DNA from: an uncultured Treponema sp.
GTDB lineage: Bacteria; Spirochaetota; Spirochaetia; Treponematales; Treponemataceae
Length of the DNA: 18,151 nucleotides
Direction of reading: 5' to 3'
NCBI GenBank assembly: GCA_905372235.1
Contig: CAJPOF010000050.1
Span: 1 to 18,151, forward strand
Shown here: piece by piece, positions 5,787-14,471 of the stretch
How positions within the stretch are numbered: the first letter of the stretch is position 1
Layout: the number at the start of each line of letters is the position of its first letter
Program-made: the position numbers and the translations under genes
Notes under the pieces: model-generated
Told to the model about the DNA's origin: nothing
Database searches by the model: none
What the model saw: only the letters and a program-made list of their open reading frames with translations

Positions 5787-5818
5787 TTGACTTTTTTTTC
5801 AGGTTAGCATATGCTAAC
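5787..5818 (+). promoter_or_regulatory. Promoter of the Fur-family gene with overlapping palindromic operator
   Basis: TTGACT (5787-5792), a 17-base spacer and TATGCT (5810-5815) form a good promoter. A perfect 16-base palindrome, GTTAGCATATGCTAAC (5803-5818), covers the -10 hexamer, so a bound repressor would block RNA polymerase. A 7-1-7-like or 8-8 dyad at this place is typical of Fur/PerR/Zur autoregulation, although the sequence differs from classic AT-only Fur and PerR boxes. Confidence 0.65.
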
Positions 5819-5837
5819 TTAGCAAAAGGATAAAACC

Positions 5838-6074
5838 ATGGAAGAAAAGTACAATACAATTTTACAGACTTTCAAAGAAAACGGTTGCCGGATAACTGAA
5901 CAGCGTAAAAATCTTCTTGCGATTATCCTTCAGAATCCCGGCAGTTCATTCAAGGAACTTTACTATTTGGCGAAGGCTTCCGACAAAGAAATTGGGCGAG
6001 CGACGGTTTACCGAACGGTTCATTCTCTGGAAGAATTCGGGCTAATGAAAAAGTTAGACCTAAGGGTTTCATAA
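5838..6074 (+). CDS. Fur/PerR-family regulator, DNA-binding domain only
   Basis: A 78-residue product starting at the ATG at 5838 with AAGGA upstream. It carries the winged-helix domain of the Fur family: ILQTFKENGCRITEQRKNLL, IILQNPGSSFKELYYLAKA and the recognition region KEIGRATVYRTVHSLEEFGL. Fur proteins are normally about 130-160 residues, with a C-terminal domain that dimerises and binds regulatory and structural metal. Here the frame ends soon after MKKLDLRVS and a terminator follows directly, so none of the histidine and cysteine metal ligands are present. The gene is either a 3'-truncated pseudogene or a minimal DNA-binding protein. I favour truncation. It keeps its own promoter and operator-like palindrome. 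Confidence 0.8.
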   Translation: MEEKYNTILQTFKENGCRITEQRKNLLAIILQNPGSSFKELYYLAKASDKEIGRATVYRTVHSLEEFGLMKKLDLRVS

Positions 6075-6076
6075 AC

Positions 6077-6112
6077 AAAAAGGGGGAAGGCTTTATGCCT
6101 ATCCCCTTTTTT
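6077..6112 (+). terminator. Rho-independent terminator after the Fur-family gene
   Basis: AAAAAGGGGG (6077-6086) and AGGC (6088-6091) pair with GCCT (6097-6100) and CCCCTTTTTT (6103-6112) around a TTTAT loop, with a small internal mismatch. The stem ends in a run of six T. It starts three bases after the stop codon. Confidence 0.85.
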
Positions 6113-6392
6113 ATTCTATTCACATGCATAAAAATTAACTTTTGAAAAAATTATACTGACATTGAATTGAAGATTACATTTTTAAAGTCGATTTTCCTAG
6201 GACTTTTCTCGCAAAATCGACTCTTTTATAAAATCTTAAAAAAAATTTAAGAGAAACGCAAAAAATCCGGTGTTCCCAGAGGCAAACACATGGAAAAGCC
6301 ACAATTTTTCTTATTCAGCAGAGGCGTTTTTATTTATGAGACGCCGTTCTCCGGAATCGAAAGTTTTCACTTCTCTGAAAATCATTCTTCCA
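6113..6392. other. Non-coding gap with one inverted repeat
   Basis: The gap between the Fur-gene terminator and the rpoC terminator has no supportable gene. AGTCGATTTT (6186-6195) and AAAATCGACT (6213-6222) form a 10-bp stem with a 17-base loop; a T-rich stretch follows on the plus strand. CTTAAA-AAAA-ATTTAAG-like sequence lies at about 6234-6251. No remnant of the missing Fur C-terminal domain was found by eye. Confidence 0.5.
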
Positions 6393-6434
6393 CAAAAAAG
6401 CCGCCTGCTGCACAAAACTGCACCGCAGACGGCT
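6393..6434 (-). terminator. Rho-independent terminator of the rpoBC operon
   Basis: On the minus strand AGCCG-T-CTGC-GG-TGCA (from 6434) pairs with TGCAGCAGGCGGCT (to 6399) around a TTTTG loop, and the stem is followed directly by six T (6393-6398). The GC-rich stem plus T-run, 87 bases past the rpoC stop, is a strong terminator. Confidence 0.85.
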
Positions 6435-6520
6435 ATCCGACATACCCAAGTTTTCCCATAAACACATTATTTCAATTGCGAGCAACTGAACAATGCGTTC
6501 ACGGTAAAAATCACCTAGAT

Positions 6521-9500
6521 TTAATCCTGGTCATCGTTTTCAAAACTCGGTTCTTCGACTCGGCTTTGCTCAAGTTCTCGCTCAATTTTTCGACGTTCAA
6601 GGATTTCTTCCATTTGGACATCAAGGTCTCGATCGCTTCTGTCAAAGAGTTTTACGCTCTTGTAATTTCGGATTCCAGTTCCTGCAGGAATTATGTGACC
6701 AATTGCGACATTTTCCTTGATTCCGTGAAGTCCGTCGGTATCGCCTTTGATAGCGGCGTTGGTAAGAACTCTGGTTGTCTCCTGGAACGAAGCCGCAGAT
6801 ATGAACGAATCCACATTCAAAGCGGCTTTCGTGATTCCTTGGAACATCGGACGAGCGACGGCAGGCTGTCCGCCTTCCGCTATCACCCGGCGATTTTCCT
6901 CATGGAACTTGTATTTGTCCACCTGCTGACCGTAGATGAACTTAGTGTCTCCCACAGCCATGACCTCGACCTTTCTAAGCATCTGCCGAACGATTACGCC
7001 GATATGCTTATCATTAATCGATACGCCCTGGGCGCGATAAACCGCTTGGATTTCGTCCATCAGGTAGTTCTGAAGAGCGTTTTCGCCGAGAATCGCAAGA
7101 ATGTCGCTCGGATTCGGAGCTCCGTCGCAAAGCTGCTCGCCAGCCTCCACATTGTCACCGTCCCGGACAAGCATATGCTTTGTCGTCGGAACAAGATGTT
7201 CCTGAAGTTTTCCAAATTCGTCCTCAACCGTGATTACACGCTTTGCCTTCGAAATTCCCTGAAACTTGACTTTTCCGGAAATCTTTGCAAGAACGCAAGG
7301 ATTCTTAGGTTTTCGAGCCTCAAACAGTTCCGTTACACGTGGAATACCGCCCGTGATATCGTTTGTTTTTGCAGCTTCCTTGGGCAATTTCACAAGCGTA
7401 ACGCCTGCCTTGACTGGCTGCTTGTCCTCGACCTGAAGAACGGCACCTGCAGGAAGATAATAACTTCCCTGTTCGTTTCCGGCTTCGTCTGTAATAAGAA
7501 TTCGAGGCTGCTTCACGTCAAGATGAAGGTCTGTAATCGTGCGTTCCGTTTTTCCGGTCTGCAGGTCTGTTTTTTCGACAAGCGTAGAACCGACTATAAC
7601 GTCCTCAAAATGGACATATCCGTCGCTCTCCGCAATTATCGGGTCTGAATACTGGTCGAACGTTCCGAGCGCCATTCCAGCCTGAATCACGTCCCCCGCC
7701 TTTATATGAATATTGGAACCGTTGGCGATTTTTACCTCGATTTCCTTGCTTGTAAGGTAAAGCGTTCCGTCCTTCAAAAGCACTTTTCCGGAAGCCTTCG
7801 CCGTAACATTCTTTCCTTTACGAACAAGAAGAATGGAATCCTTCATAAGGCTTACGCCGTCGCCGATTTTGAGTTCATCGCCGTCTTCAATTTTAATCGA
7901 ATCAAGAATGCGGATGACTTTCATAGAACCCTTTCGAGTGAAGAGCCAGCTTCCGTCCTTCATTTCTACGTGAGTTCCCCTAACATCATTTATGATGGCA
8001 GGAAAATTCAACACGATTCGGTTATCTTCCGTAGCTTTGTCTGCAGTACCACCGGAGTGGAACGTTCGGAGAGTAAGCTGTGTACCCGGCTGACCGATTG
8101 ACTGAGCTGCTATTATACCGACAGCCTCGCCAATCTCGACGATTTTATTTCGCGCCAAGTTCTGACCGTAACACTTTATACAAACTCCGTGCTGAGCTTC
8201 GCAAGTAAGAACCGTCCGGAGTTTTACTTTTTCGACACCAGCAAGTTCTATTTCTTTTGCCAATTTTTCATCGATATACGAGTTCACGTCGCAAATCAAA
8301 TCGCCCGTAATCGGATGAACAACCCGCTCAATCGTATAATGACCGACAATTCTTTCAGAAAGCGGAACTTTAATTTCGTCCCCTTCCTTGATTGCCGCAT
8401 AGTCAATGCCGTTGATTGTTCCGCAGTCTTCTTCGTTTACAACAACATCCTGCGCAACGTCAACAAGACGACGGGTCATGTAACCGGCGTCCGCTGTCTT
8501 CAAAGCCGTATCGGAAAGACCTTTTCGAGCACCGTTTGTCGAAATGAAGTATTCGATAACCGAAAGACCTTCCTTAAAGTTCGACTTGATTGGAAGTTCA
8601 ATGATTTCTCCGGAAGGTTTCGCCATAAGACCGCGCATTGCAGCCAACTGGGAAATCTGCTTCTTTGAGCCTCGCGCGCCGGAAGTCGCCATCATGTATA
8701 TGGTGTTGAATCCGTCTTTGTCGCTCGCAAGATTATCCATCATTATCTTGGTAAGTTCGTCGTTCGTCCTTGACCAAATGTCGCACACGCGGTTGTAACG
8801 CTCGTCGGCTGTAATTACACCCTGGGAATATTCGTTTACAATTTTTGCGACTTCCTGATTGGCTTTTTCGACCATGCCCTTCTTTTCGGCAGGAACAAGA
8901 ATGTCATCCATGGAAATTGTAGCTCCAAAGAAAGTTGCATTCGTGTAGCCGACAGATTTTATCGCATCAAGCATCTGAATTGTAAGCCAAGGACCATGCG
9001 CATGATAGACATATTCAATCATAGACTTGAGAGACTTGTCGCCCATCTGCTTGTTAATAAAATCAACCCCGTCCGGCATGGCTTCATTGAAACGCAAAGT
9101 TCCCGCCGTCGTTTCAATGAGTTCTCCGGTTTTGAACGCCTTTTTGTTCCAAGCGTACTTGTCCCCGTCAAAACTGTCCTTCGGAGCAGGGACTTTTACA
9201 AGTTCCTGCCATTCGATAGCTCCTGATTCGGCGGCGAGCCTTACCTCATCTGCGGAACTGAACATCTTGGGTCTTTCTCTTACGTTCGGCTTTATGGAAG
9301 TCATATGGTAGATTCCAAGAACCATATCCTGAGACGGAGCAACGATTGTGTTTCCGTTTGCAGGGTCAAGCAAGTTCCTTGCAGAAAGCATGAGCGTCCA
9401 GCATTCCATCTGGGCAGCCTGCGTCAAAGGAACATGAATTGCCATCTGGTCGCCGTCAAAGTCCGCATTGAACGATTTACATGCAAGCGGATGAAGTTTA

Positions 9501-10807
9501 AGAGCCTTTCCCTCGACGAGCACAGGCTCAAACGCCAAGATTCCCAATCGGTGAAGGGTCGGGGCTCGGTTCAACATCACAGGATGCTCTCGGACAACCT
9601 CGTCCAAAATACTGAACACCTCGGGCGCTTCCTGCTCAACAAGAAGTTTTGCCTTTTTGATGTTGAATACCACATCCTTATCGACGAGTTTCTTCATTAT
9701 AAACGGCTTGAAAAGTTCCAAAGCCATCTTTGTAGGAAGTCCGCACTGCCAAAGTTTCAGTTCAGGTCCGACAACAATTACAGAACGACCCGAATAGTCA
9801 ACTCGCTTTCCCAAAAGGTTTTGGCGGAAACGTCCCTGCTTTCCTTTGAGCATATCGGAAATCGACTTCAGAGGTCTGTTCGAAGCACCTTTTACGACCC
9901 GCTTTCTCTTGGAATTATCGAACAATGCGTCGACAGCTTCCTGAAGCATTCGTTTTTCGTTTCGGATTATGATGTCCGGAGCATAAAGAGCTTGCAGCCT
10001 TTTCAAACGATTGTTGCGATTTATTACACGGCGATACAAATCGTTCAGGTCGGAAGTCGCAAAACGTCCGCCGTCAAGCTGAACCATAGGACGAAGTTCT
10101 GGAGGAATTACAGGAATCACATCCAAAATCATCCAAGACGCTTTGTTTCCCGAAGAACGGAAATTTTCCACAATTTCAATTCTTTTTAGAAGCCTCTTGT
10201 CGCTTTTTGCGCCTTTTTCAATCATTTTGGCACGGAGTTCCGAAGCCAAAGCATCCAAATCCGTCTGGTCAAGAAGCGTTTTTATAGCCTCCGCACCCAT
10301 GTCAGCGGAGAAGGTCTCGCCGTAGCGTTCCCTCATCTCGATGAATTCGTCCTCTGTCAAAAGCTGCTTGGGCTTGAGTTCCGTGTCGCCCGGATCAATT
10401 ACGATATATTTTTCATAATAAAGCACGGAGCGGAGAGCCGCAACCTGAAGGTCAAGCAGAAGCCCCATTCGACTTGGAACGGAACGATAATACCAAATGT
10501 GGCTTACCGGCGCGGCAAGTTCGATATGTCCCGTTCTTTCTCGGCGAACCTTGAAATGCGTAACCTGAACGCCGCAGCGATCGCAGACAACACCCTTATA
10601 ACGGATGGACTTGAATTTTCCGCAGCAACATTCCCATTCTTTTGTTGTACCGAAAATTTTCTCGCAAAAAAGACCGTCTTTCTCCGGGCGGAGGGTGCGG
10701 TAATTTATTGTCTCAGGCTTTTTTACTTCGCCATATGACCACGCACGAATCCTTTCCGGGGACGCAAGTTTTATTTTAAGACTGGAAAAATCCTGAATAT
10801 CACGCAT
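6521..10807 (-). CDS. rpoC: DNA-directed RNA polymerase subunit beta'
   Basis: A 1428-residue beta' subunit, which holds the catalytic centre and clamp of RNA polymerase. In order: N-terminal zinc finger ECCCGK...CDRC (Cys60, Cys62, Cys75, Cys78, with an extra Cys61); clamp and rudder; double-psi barrel with NADFDGDQM (447-455), whose three Asp hold the catalytic Mg2+; bridge helix region SGARGSKKQISQLAAMRGLM (about 709-728); second zinc site Cys795, Cys869, Cys876, Cys879 (CEAQHGVCIKC); and trigger loop GQPGTQLTLRTFHSGG (905-920). The C-terminal end is acidic (SFENDDQD). The start ATG at 10807 lies within rpoB, with AAGGAG seven bases upstream, so the two subunits are translationally coupled. 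Length and frame are intact. The trigger loop has Gln906 and Leu913 where E. coli has Glu925 and Met932. Confidence 0.99.
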   Translation of the reverse strand: MRDIQDFSSLKIKLASPERIRAWSYGEVKKPETINYRTLRPEKDGLFCEKIFGTTKEWECCCGKFKSIRYKGVVCDRCGVQVTHFKVRRERTGHIELAAPVSHIWYYRSVPSRMGLLLDLQVAALRSVLYYEKYIVIDPGDTELKPKQLLTEDEFIEMRERYGETFSADMGAEAIKTLLDQTDLDALASELRAKMIEKGAKSDKRLLKRIEIVENFRSSGNKASWMILDVIPVIPPELRPMVQLDGGRFATSDLNDLYRRVINRNNRLKRLQALYAPDIIIRNEKRMLQEAVDALFDNSKRKRVVKGASNRPLKSISDMLKGKQGRFRQNLLGKRVDYSGRSVIVVGPELKLWQCGLPTKMALELFKPFIMKKLVDKDVVFNIKKAKLLVEQEAPEVFSILDEVVREHPVMLNRAPTLHRLGILAFEPVLVEGKALKLHPLACKSFNADFDGDQMAIHVPLTQAAQMECWTLMLSARNLLDPANGNTIVAPSQDMVLGIYHMTSIKPNVRERPKMFSSADEVRLAAESGAIEWQELVKVPAPKDSFDGDKYAWNKKAFKTGELIETTAGTLRFNEAMPDGVDFINKQMGDKSLKSMIEYVYHAHGPWLTIQMLDAIKSVGYTNATFFGATISMDDILVPAEKKGMVEKANQEVAKIVNEYSQGVITADERYNRVCDIWSRTNDELTKIMMDNLASDKDGFNTIYMMATSGARGSKKQISQLAAMRGLMAKPSGEIIELPIKSNFKEGLSVIEYFISTNGARKGLSDTALKTADAGYMTRRLVDVAQDVVVNEEDCGTINGIDYAAIKEGDEIKVPLSERIVGHYTIERVVHPITGDLICDVNSYIDEKLAKEIELAGVEKVKLRTVLTCEAQHGVCIKCYGQNLARNKIVEIGEAVGIIAAQSIGQPGTQLTLRTFHSGGTADKATEDNRIVLNFPAIINDVRGTHVEMKDGSWLFTRKGSMKVIRILDSIKIEDGDELKIGDGVSLMKDSILLVRKGKNVTAKASGKVLLKDGTLYLTSKEIEVKIANGSNIHIKAGDVIQAGMALGTFDQYSDPIIAESDGYVHFEDVIVGSTLVEKTDLQTGKTERTITDLHLDVKQPRILITDEAGNEQGSYYLPAGAVLQVEDKQPVKAGVTLVKLPKEAAKTNDITGGIPRVTELFEARKPKNPCVLAKISGKVKFQGISKAKRVITVEDEFGKLQEHLVPTTKHMLVRDGDNVEAGEQLCDGAPNPSDILAILGENALQNYLMDEIQAVYRAQGVSINDKHIGVIVRQMLRKVEVMAVGDTKFIYGQQVDKYKFHEENRRVIAEGGQPAVARPMFQGITKAALNVDSFISAASFQETTRVLTNAAIKGDTDGLHGIKENVAIGHIIPAGTGIRNYKSVKLFDRSDRDLDVQMEEILERRKIERELEQSRVEEPSFENDDQD

Positions 10808-13800
10808 TAGAGTTCTCCTTATCGAAGCCTGAAGATTCCTTATCTATCAAATCCTGATCACGTTCCGTCAAGGCAATTTGTTTACCCATGTCGTCATAAA
10901 TCGTGAAATCAAGACCCAATCCTCTAAGTTCCTGCACCATTACATTGAAGGCCTCAGGAACCCCCACCGGTGAAGTCGGATCACCTTTTACAATCGATTC
11001 GTAAATCTTTGAACGGCCGTTCATGTCGTCGGATTTGATTGTCATCATTTCCTGCAAGGTGTTTGCGGCTCCGTACGCCTCCAACGCCCAAACTTCCATT
11101 TCTCCAAGACGCTGACCGCCAAATTGAGCCTTACCTCCGAGCGGCTGCTGCGTCACAAGCGAATAAGGACCTGTAGAGCGAGCGTGCATTTTGTCATCGA
11201 CCAAATGGTGAAGCTTCATAAAGTAAATCACGCCGACAAAAATCGGATTCACGAAAGGCTCGCCCGTCTGTCCGGAGCGAACAATCTGCTTTGCGTCGCT
11301 TGCAAGTCCTGCTTCAGCAAGTTTTGCGGCTATCTGCTCCTGGCTTGGGGACTGGAACACAGGCGCTTCAAAGAACTGATTCAGATAACGACCGGCAACT
11401 CCAAGTTCGCTTTCCATAATCTGTCCGATGTTCATTCGGGAAGGAACGCCAAGCGGATTCAAACACACATCAAGTGGAGTTCCATCCTCAAGATACGGCA
11501 TGTCCTCCGGCGGAAGAATTCTAGCAACGACACCCTTGTTTCCGTGACGACCTGCCATTTTGTCGCCCTCGCGAAGTTTTCGCTTGTTTGCGATGATTAC
11601 CTTTACGACTTCGGTAACACCCGGACTAAGCTGTTCGTCGCCTTCCATTCGGCTCATCCGCTGAACGTCGATTACAACGCCTTCAACTCCGTGCGGAACA
11701 TGAAGCGAAGAATCGCGCACTTCTTTTGCCTTTTCTCCGAAAATCGAGTTCAAAAGTTTGAACTCAGGCGTGGTTTCAGTGTCGCTTTTAGGCGTAACTT
11801 TTCCAACAAGAATATCACCTGAACGAACTTTCGCTCCGATTCGGATAATTCCTTCCGAATCAAGATTGTCCAAAGCCTTTTCGCTGGTATTCGGAATTTC
11901 GCGGGTGATTTTTTCGTAGCCGAGTTTTGTTTCCCGAACTTCAGTCTGGAATTCCTTGATATGGATTGTGGTGTACATATCCTCGCGGACAACCCGCTGA
12001 GAAATCAGAACCGCATCCTCATAGTTGTAGCCGTTCCATGGAACAAACCCGACCAAAATATTTCTTCCAAGTGCGAGTTCGCCGTTGAACGTGGCTGGTC
12101 CGTCGGCAATGATTTCGCCGACTTTTACGTGCTGTCCCACCTCAACCGTAGGTCTGTTATGACTCCACGTATCGTTGTTTGTTCGCTGGTACTTCAAAAG
12201 TTTGTATTCCGTGACCTTTCCGTTCTGTTCAGGCTCGGTGCTCTTCACCTTTATCAACTCACTGGAAACATAAACAACATCGCCTTCGTGCCTAGCCTTG
12301 ACGATTACGCCTGAATCGTAGGCGGTCTTTTTCTCCATTCCTGTACCGACATACGGAGGCTCAGGGAACAATAGCGGAACCGCCTGCCTCTGCATGTTGC
12401 AGCCCATGAGCGCGCGGTTTGCGTCGTCATGCTCAAGGAACGGAATCAACGAAGCGGAAACAGAAATAACCTGACGAGGAGAAACATCAATATATTGAAT
12501 ATCTTTGACGCTTCTTGTTGTGTAATCACCACGGTGACGGCATGAAATCATTTCCGACGGGAACGAACCGTCTTCTTTGATTCCTTCCACAAGCTGTCCG
12601 ACAGAATATCTGTCTTCGTCCATAGCCAAAAGATATTCGACTTCTCCTGTAGCTTTTCCGTCCACAACTTTTCTGTAAGGAGCTTCAAGGAATCCGTACT
12701 CGTTTATTTTTGTGTACATTGCAAGAGAAACAATCAAACCAATGTTCGGACCTTCAGGAGTCTCGATAGGACACATTCGTCCGTAATGGGTGTAGTGAAC
12801 ATCTCGAACCTCGAATCCAGCCCTATCCCTTGAAAGTCCGCCGGGTCCCAATGCGTTAAGACGTCGTTTGTGCGTAAGTTCGGAAAGAGGATTTACCTGA
12901 TCCATGAACTGCGACAGTTGGGAAGAACCGTAAAATTCTCTGATTGCGGCAACAATCGGCTTTATAGAAACAAGATCCTGAGGCTTCATGGTCTCGGTTT
13001 CTTTAAGTCCCATGCGCTCCTTAACAATTCTTTCCATGCGGCTGAACGCAGTTTTCAACTGATTTGTAAGAAGCTCGCCCACGCAACGGATTCGGCGGTT
13101 TCCAAGATGGTCGATATCATCGATTTGGTCTTCACCGATGTAAACTTTTATGAGGATTTTCATCGTATTGATGATATCTTCCGGTATAAGAACAAAACTG
13201 TTCACATCGTCCTTATACTCAAATTTTTTGTTCAGTTTGTAGCGTCCCACTCGCCCAAGATCGTATCGCCGTTCGCTAAAGAACATCGATTTCAAATCTT
13301 TTTCAGCGGCATCGACTGTAATCGGCTCGCCCGGAAGCAGAATCGTATAAACAGCGGCAAGCGCATCTTCCTTGGTAGGCTCCATATCCACAGAGCCTTC
13401 CTTTACAAAACGCACTTCCTCGCGGTCAAAACAATTGATGATAATCTGAGAATCCAAGGAATCGTTTTTTTCGTCCTTGTCGTTAGGATTCTTTTTTGTG
13501 GAAAACTTTATGAGGTCAATTTCGCCTATATTGTTAGCAACCAAATCGTCGATGTCATGCGGATGCAAACGCACGCCCGCATTGAAAAGACGTTTTTCCT
13601 CCCCGTCATCGCTTTTTACGATTACGGCACTGGCAAGAACCCTGTCAACCAAAGCTTCGCGTGCCTCGATAGAATCAACCACTTCAACTTTTTCGGTCTT
13701 GTAGAAGCACCTGATAATCTCTTCTCTGGTAGAAAAGCCCAAAGCTCTAAGGAATATCGTTCCAAGAATTTTCTTTTTGCGGTCGATTTTTGCAAAAATC

Positions 13801-14357
13801 AACTCTTTTTTCTGGTCAATTTCAAATTCAAGCCAAGAACCTCGATATGGAATTATTCGGCTTGAATAAATTCCCTTGTCATGCTGAAAAATGACTCCGG
13901 GAGAACGATGGATTTGGGAAACCACGACACGCTCTGCACCGTTGATTATGAATGTTCCACGTTCTGTCATAAGCGGAATGTCGCCCATATAAATATCTTT
14001 CTGAAGGATTTGCCCCATGTTAAGCGAGGTCAGATTTATGAGTGCTTTCAAAGGAACTGCATAAGTGAGTCCTTTTTGCTTGCATTCCAATTCGGAATAT
14101 TTTATGTTTCCGTAATCAAGTTCATAGTGCTCGAACTCAAGCGACATATCGCCGTTAGGGCTTTCAATCGGAAACGTAGAAGTAAAAACTTCCTGCAAAC
14201 CTTGGTTTAGAACCGGTTCTCCTTTTTTTATTCTTTCTGCCTGCAAGAAACTTTCAAACGAAGAAGTCTGGATTCCAATTAAATCCGGTACTTCCATGAA
14301 ATTAGGAATGTTTTTTCCAATGTACTGACGGTTGATTGTTCGGGTTTTTGCGAACAT
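10800..14357 (-). CDS. rpoB: DNA-directed RNA polymerase subunit beta
   Basis: An 1185-residue beta subunit, near the family norm for lineages without the large E. coli insertions. Landmarks: N-terminal LIGIQTSSFESFL; GTFIINGAERVVVSQIHRSP (about 134-153); the rifampicin region GSSQLSQFMDQVNPLSE (478-494) to HKRRLNALGPGG (496-507); RMCPIETPEGPNIGLI; PWNGYNYEDAVLISQRVV; MAGRHGNKGVVARILPPEDM; and the C-terminal MEVWALEAYGAA that packs on beta'. Asn501 (codon AAC, 12855-12857) matches E. coli Ser531, and Val488 matches Asn518. Asn at 531 has been linked to natural rifampicin resistance in spirochaetes such as Borrelia. The ATG at 14357 is preceded by AGGGGGAA. The stop TGA overlaps the rpoC start by eight bases. 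Confidence 0.99.
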   Translation of the reverse strand: MFAKTRTINRQYIGKNIPNFMEVPDLIGIQTSSFESFLQAERIKKGEPVLNQGLQEVFTSTFPIESPNGDMSLEFEHYELDYGNIKYSELECKQKGLTYAVPLKALINLTSLNMGQILQKDIYMGDIPLMTERGTFIINGAERVVVSQIHRSPGVIFQHDKGIYSSRIIPYRGSWLEFEIDQKKELIFAKIDRKKKILGTIFLRALGFSTREEIIRCFYKTEKVEVVDSIEAREALVDRVLASAVIVKSDDGEEKRLFNAGVRLHPHDIDDLVANNIGEIDLIKFSTKKNPNDKDEKNDSLDSQIIINCFDREEVRFVKEGSVDMEPTKEDALAAVYTILLPGEPITVDAAEKDLKSMFFSERRYDLGRVGRYKLNKKFEYKDDVNSFVLIPEDIINTMKILIKVYIGEDQIDDIDHLGNRRIRCVGELLTNQLKTAFSRMERIVKERMGLKETETMKPQDLVSIKPIVAAIREFYGSSQLSQFMDQVNPLSELTHKRRLNALGPGGLSRDRAGFEVRDVHYTHYGRMCPIETPEGPNIGLIVSLAMYTKINEYGFLEAPYRKVVDGKATGEVEYLLAMDEDRYSVGQLVEGIKEDGSFPSEMISCRHRGDYTTRSVKDIQYIDVSPRQVISVSASLIPFLEHDDANRALMGCNMQRQAVPLLFPEPPYVGTGMEKKTAYDSGVIVKARHEGDVVYVSSELIKVKSTEPEQNGKVTEYKLLKYQRTNNDTWSHNRPTVEVGQHVKVGEIIADGPATFNGELALGRNILVGFVPWNGYNYEDAVLISQRVVREDMYTTIHIKEFQTEVRETKLGYEKITREIPNTSEKALDNLDSEGIIRIGAKVRSGDILVGKVTPKSDTETTPEFKLLNSIFGEKAKEVRDSSLHVPHGVEGVVIDVQRMSRMEGDEQLSPGVTEVVKVIIANKRKLREGDKMAGRHGNKGVVARILPPEDMPYLEDGTPLDVCLNPLGVPSRMNIGQIMESELGVAGRYLNQFFEAPVFQSPSQEQIAAKLAEAGLASDAKQIVRSGQTGEPFVNPIFVGVIYFMKLHHLVDDKMHARSTGPYSLVTQQPLGGKAQFGGQRLGEMEVWALEAYGAANTLQEMMTIKSDDMNGRSKIYESIVKGDPTSPVGVPEAFNVMVQELRGLGLDFTIYDDMGKQIALTERDQDLIDKESSGFDKENSNA

Positions 14358-14438
14358 CAGATTCCCCCTGCCTATTGTGTTCAGTGGAAAACGCTACGTG
14401 AGAAACTCTGCACAGCACGATTTTCTTCTGACAATAAT

Positions 14439-14450
14439 TTGTTAAAGAAC
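14439..14450 (-). promoter_or_regulatory. boxA-like antitermination sequence upstream of rpoB
   Basis: The minus strand reads GTTCTTTAACAA, which differs at one base from GCTCTTTAACAA, the core of the E. coli rRNA boxA bound by NusB and S10. It is in the correct orientation, between the rplL-rpoB hairpin and the rpoB start, 82 bases before the ATG. In RNA it would let a NusB-S10-NusG complex load on polymerase before the long rpoBC stretch. Function is inferred from the match and position only. Confidence 0.5.
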
Positions 14451-14471
14451 TGAAAGTTTTTAAATCACAAA

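Noticed and set aside
5503..5859. Longer rubredoxin reading from 5859
   Set aside because: The extra 66 residues are not family-like, run across the divergent promoter region and overlap the Fur-family start; a good ribosome binding site supports 5661.
6186..6222. Terminator for an unseen gene
   Set aside because: The stem is AT-rich with a 17-base loop and no gene precedes it that is not already terminated; kept only as an inverted repeat.
6290..7648. Long plus-strand open frame opposite rpoC
   Set aside because: It is the antisense of conserved rpoC sequence; its translation has no family-like motifs and no suitable start signal. The same applies to the other plus-strand frames opposite rpoC and rpoB, for example 12870-13865 and 11124-11822.
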